Source: JBHHYU01 sp046757725 (GTDB lineage: Bacteria > Desulfobacterota > Binatia > UBA9968). Taken from it: a stretch of 5,862 nucleotides of DNA. A program made the position numbers and the translations under genes. A model generated the notes under the pieces. It worked only from the letters and a program-made list of their open reading frames with translations, was not told the origin of the DNA and searched no databases. The DNA lies in contig JBHHYU010000148.1 of NCBI GenBank assembly GCA_046757725.1, forward strand, positions 1 to 5,862, read 5' to 3'. Positions 5,806-5,862 of this stretch are shown one piece after another; the stretch's first letter is position 1; each line of letters begins with the position of its first letter.

Positions 5806-5862
5806 CTATTTTCCTCCCTCCAAAAGCCTCTGAAAACGAGGTTGGTCTCGCAGCGGCGCCCA
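5806..5862 (-). CDS. C-terminal 18 codons of an upstream signalling protein, probably TPR-type (5' end outside window)
   Basis: Reading in from the right edge, the frame gives WAPLRDQPRFQRLLEGGK and then TAG. The pattern W-x-PLR-x-x-PRF-x-x-LL is the familiar ending of TPR-repeat regions in bacterial kinase/TPR and cyclase/TPR proteins. The piece is too short to say which protein it is. It lies directly upstream of the kinase remnant, suggesting that two signalling genes once stood in tandem here. The call rests on motif memory only. Confidence 0.55.
   Translation of the reverse strand, partial: WAPLRDQPRFQRLLEGGK

Noticed and set aside
5521..5853. Near-repeat TGGTCTC(A/G)CAG at 5522-5532 and 5843-5853
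   Set aside because: Eleven bases with one mismatch, one copy inside coding sequence; likely chance, and it does not flank the element in a meaningful way.
1..5862. CRISPR arrays, tRNA or rRNA genes
   Set aside because: No regularly spaced repeats, cloverleaf-like sequence or rRNA stretches were seen on either strand.

Overview
All the coding signal in this window lies on the minus strand, so genes read from right to left. No gene identifies the organism. The clues are a Ser/Thr kinase starting MIGKTIL, a second broken kinase start of the same type, kinase/TPR-style signalling proteins, Sec-type signal peptides, and an outer-membrane barrel ending in Phe. These suggest a Gram-negative bacterium rich in Hanks-type kinases, such as Acidobacteriota or an FCB-type lineage (Calditrichota/KSB1). 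That placement is inference.

Right edge (5476-5862): the last 18 codons of an upstream gene (stop at 5806-5808) look like the C-terminus of a TPR-type signalling protein. Eight bases later a kinase start codon opens a reading frame that breaks after nine codons, at a 102-bp element with 15-bp terminal inverted repeats (5669-5770). Removing 103 bp rejoins the frame and restores the kinase N-terminus up to the glycine loop; after that the kinase is gone. The remaining AT-rich DNA holds a possible terminator and the likely promoter of the next gene.

Middle (3709-5475): a probable two-gene operon. The first gene is an outer-membrane beta-barrel protein whose strong Shine-Dalgarno and signal peptide are followed in the same frame by one UGA codon (codon 32) and then the whole barrel. 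The UGA sits just after the signal-peptide cleavage site, and a hairpin follows it. Selenocysteine, a nonsense mutation and a base error are all possible. The second gene, 24 bp on, is a secreted YHS-thioredoxin (TlpA-like) protein with a WCKPC active site. The pair suggests envelope redox or metal chemistry.

Left (1-3708): a 194-bp gap with several dyads precedes a secreted cyclase-family (PF04199-type) hydrolase with an altered metal motif. Only 17 bp further starts a very large kinase / class III cyclase-like / AAA ATPase fusion that runs off the left edge after 838 codons. Its kinase and P-loop motifs are intact, but its cyclase domain has lost key catalytic residues and may be regulatory only.
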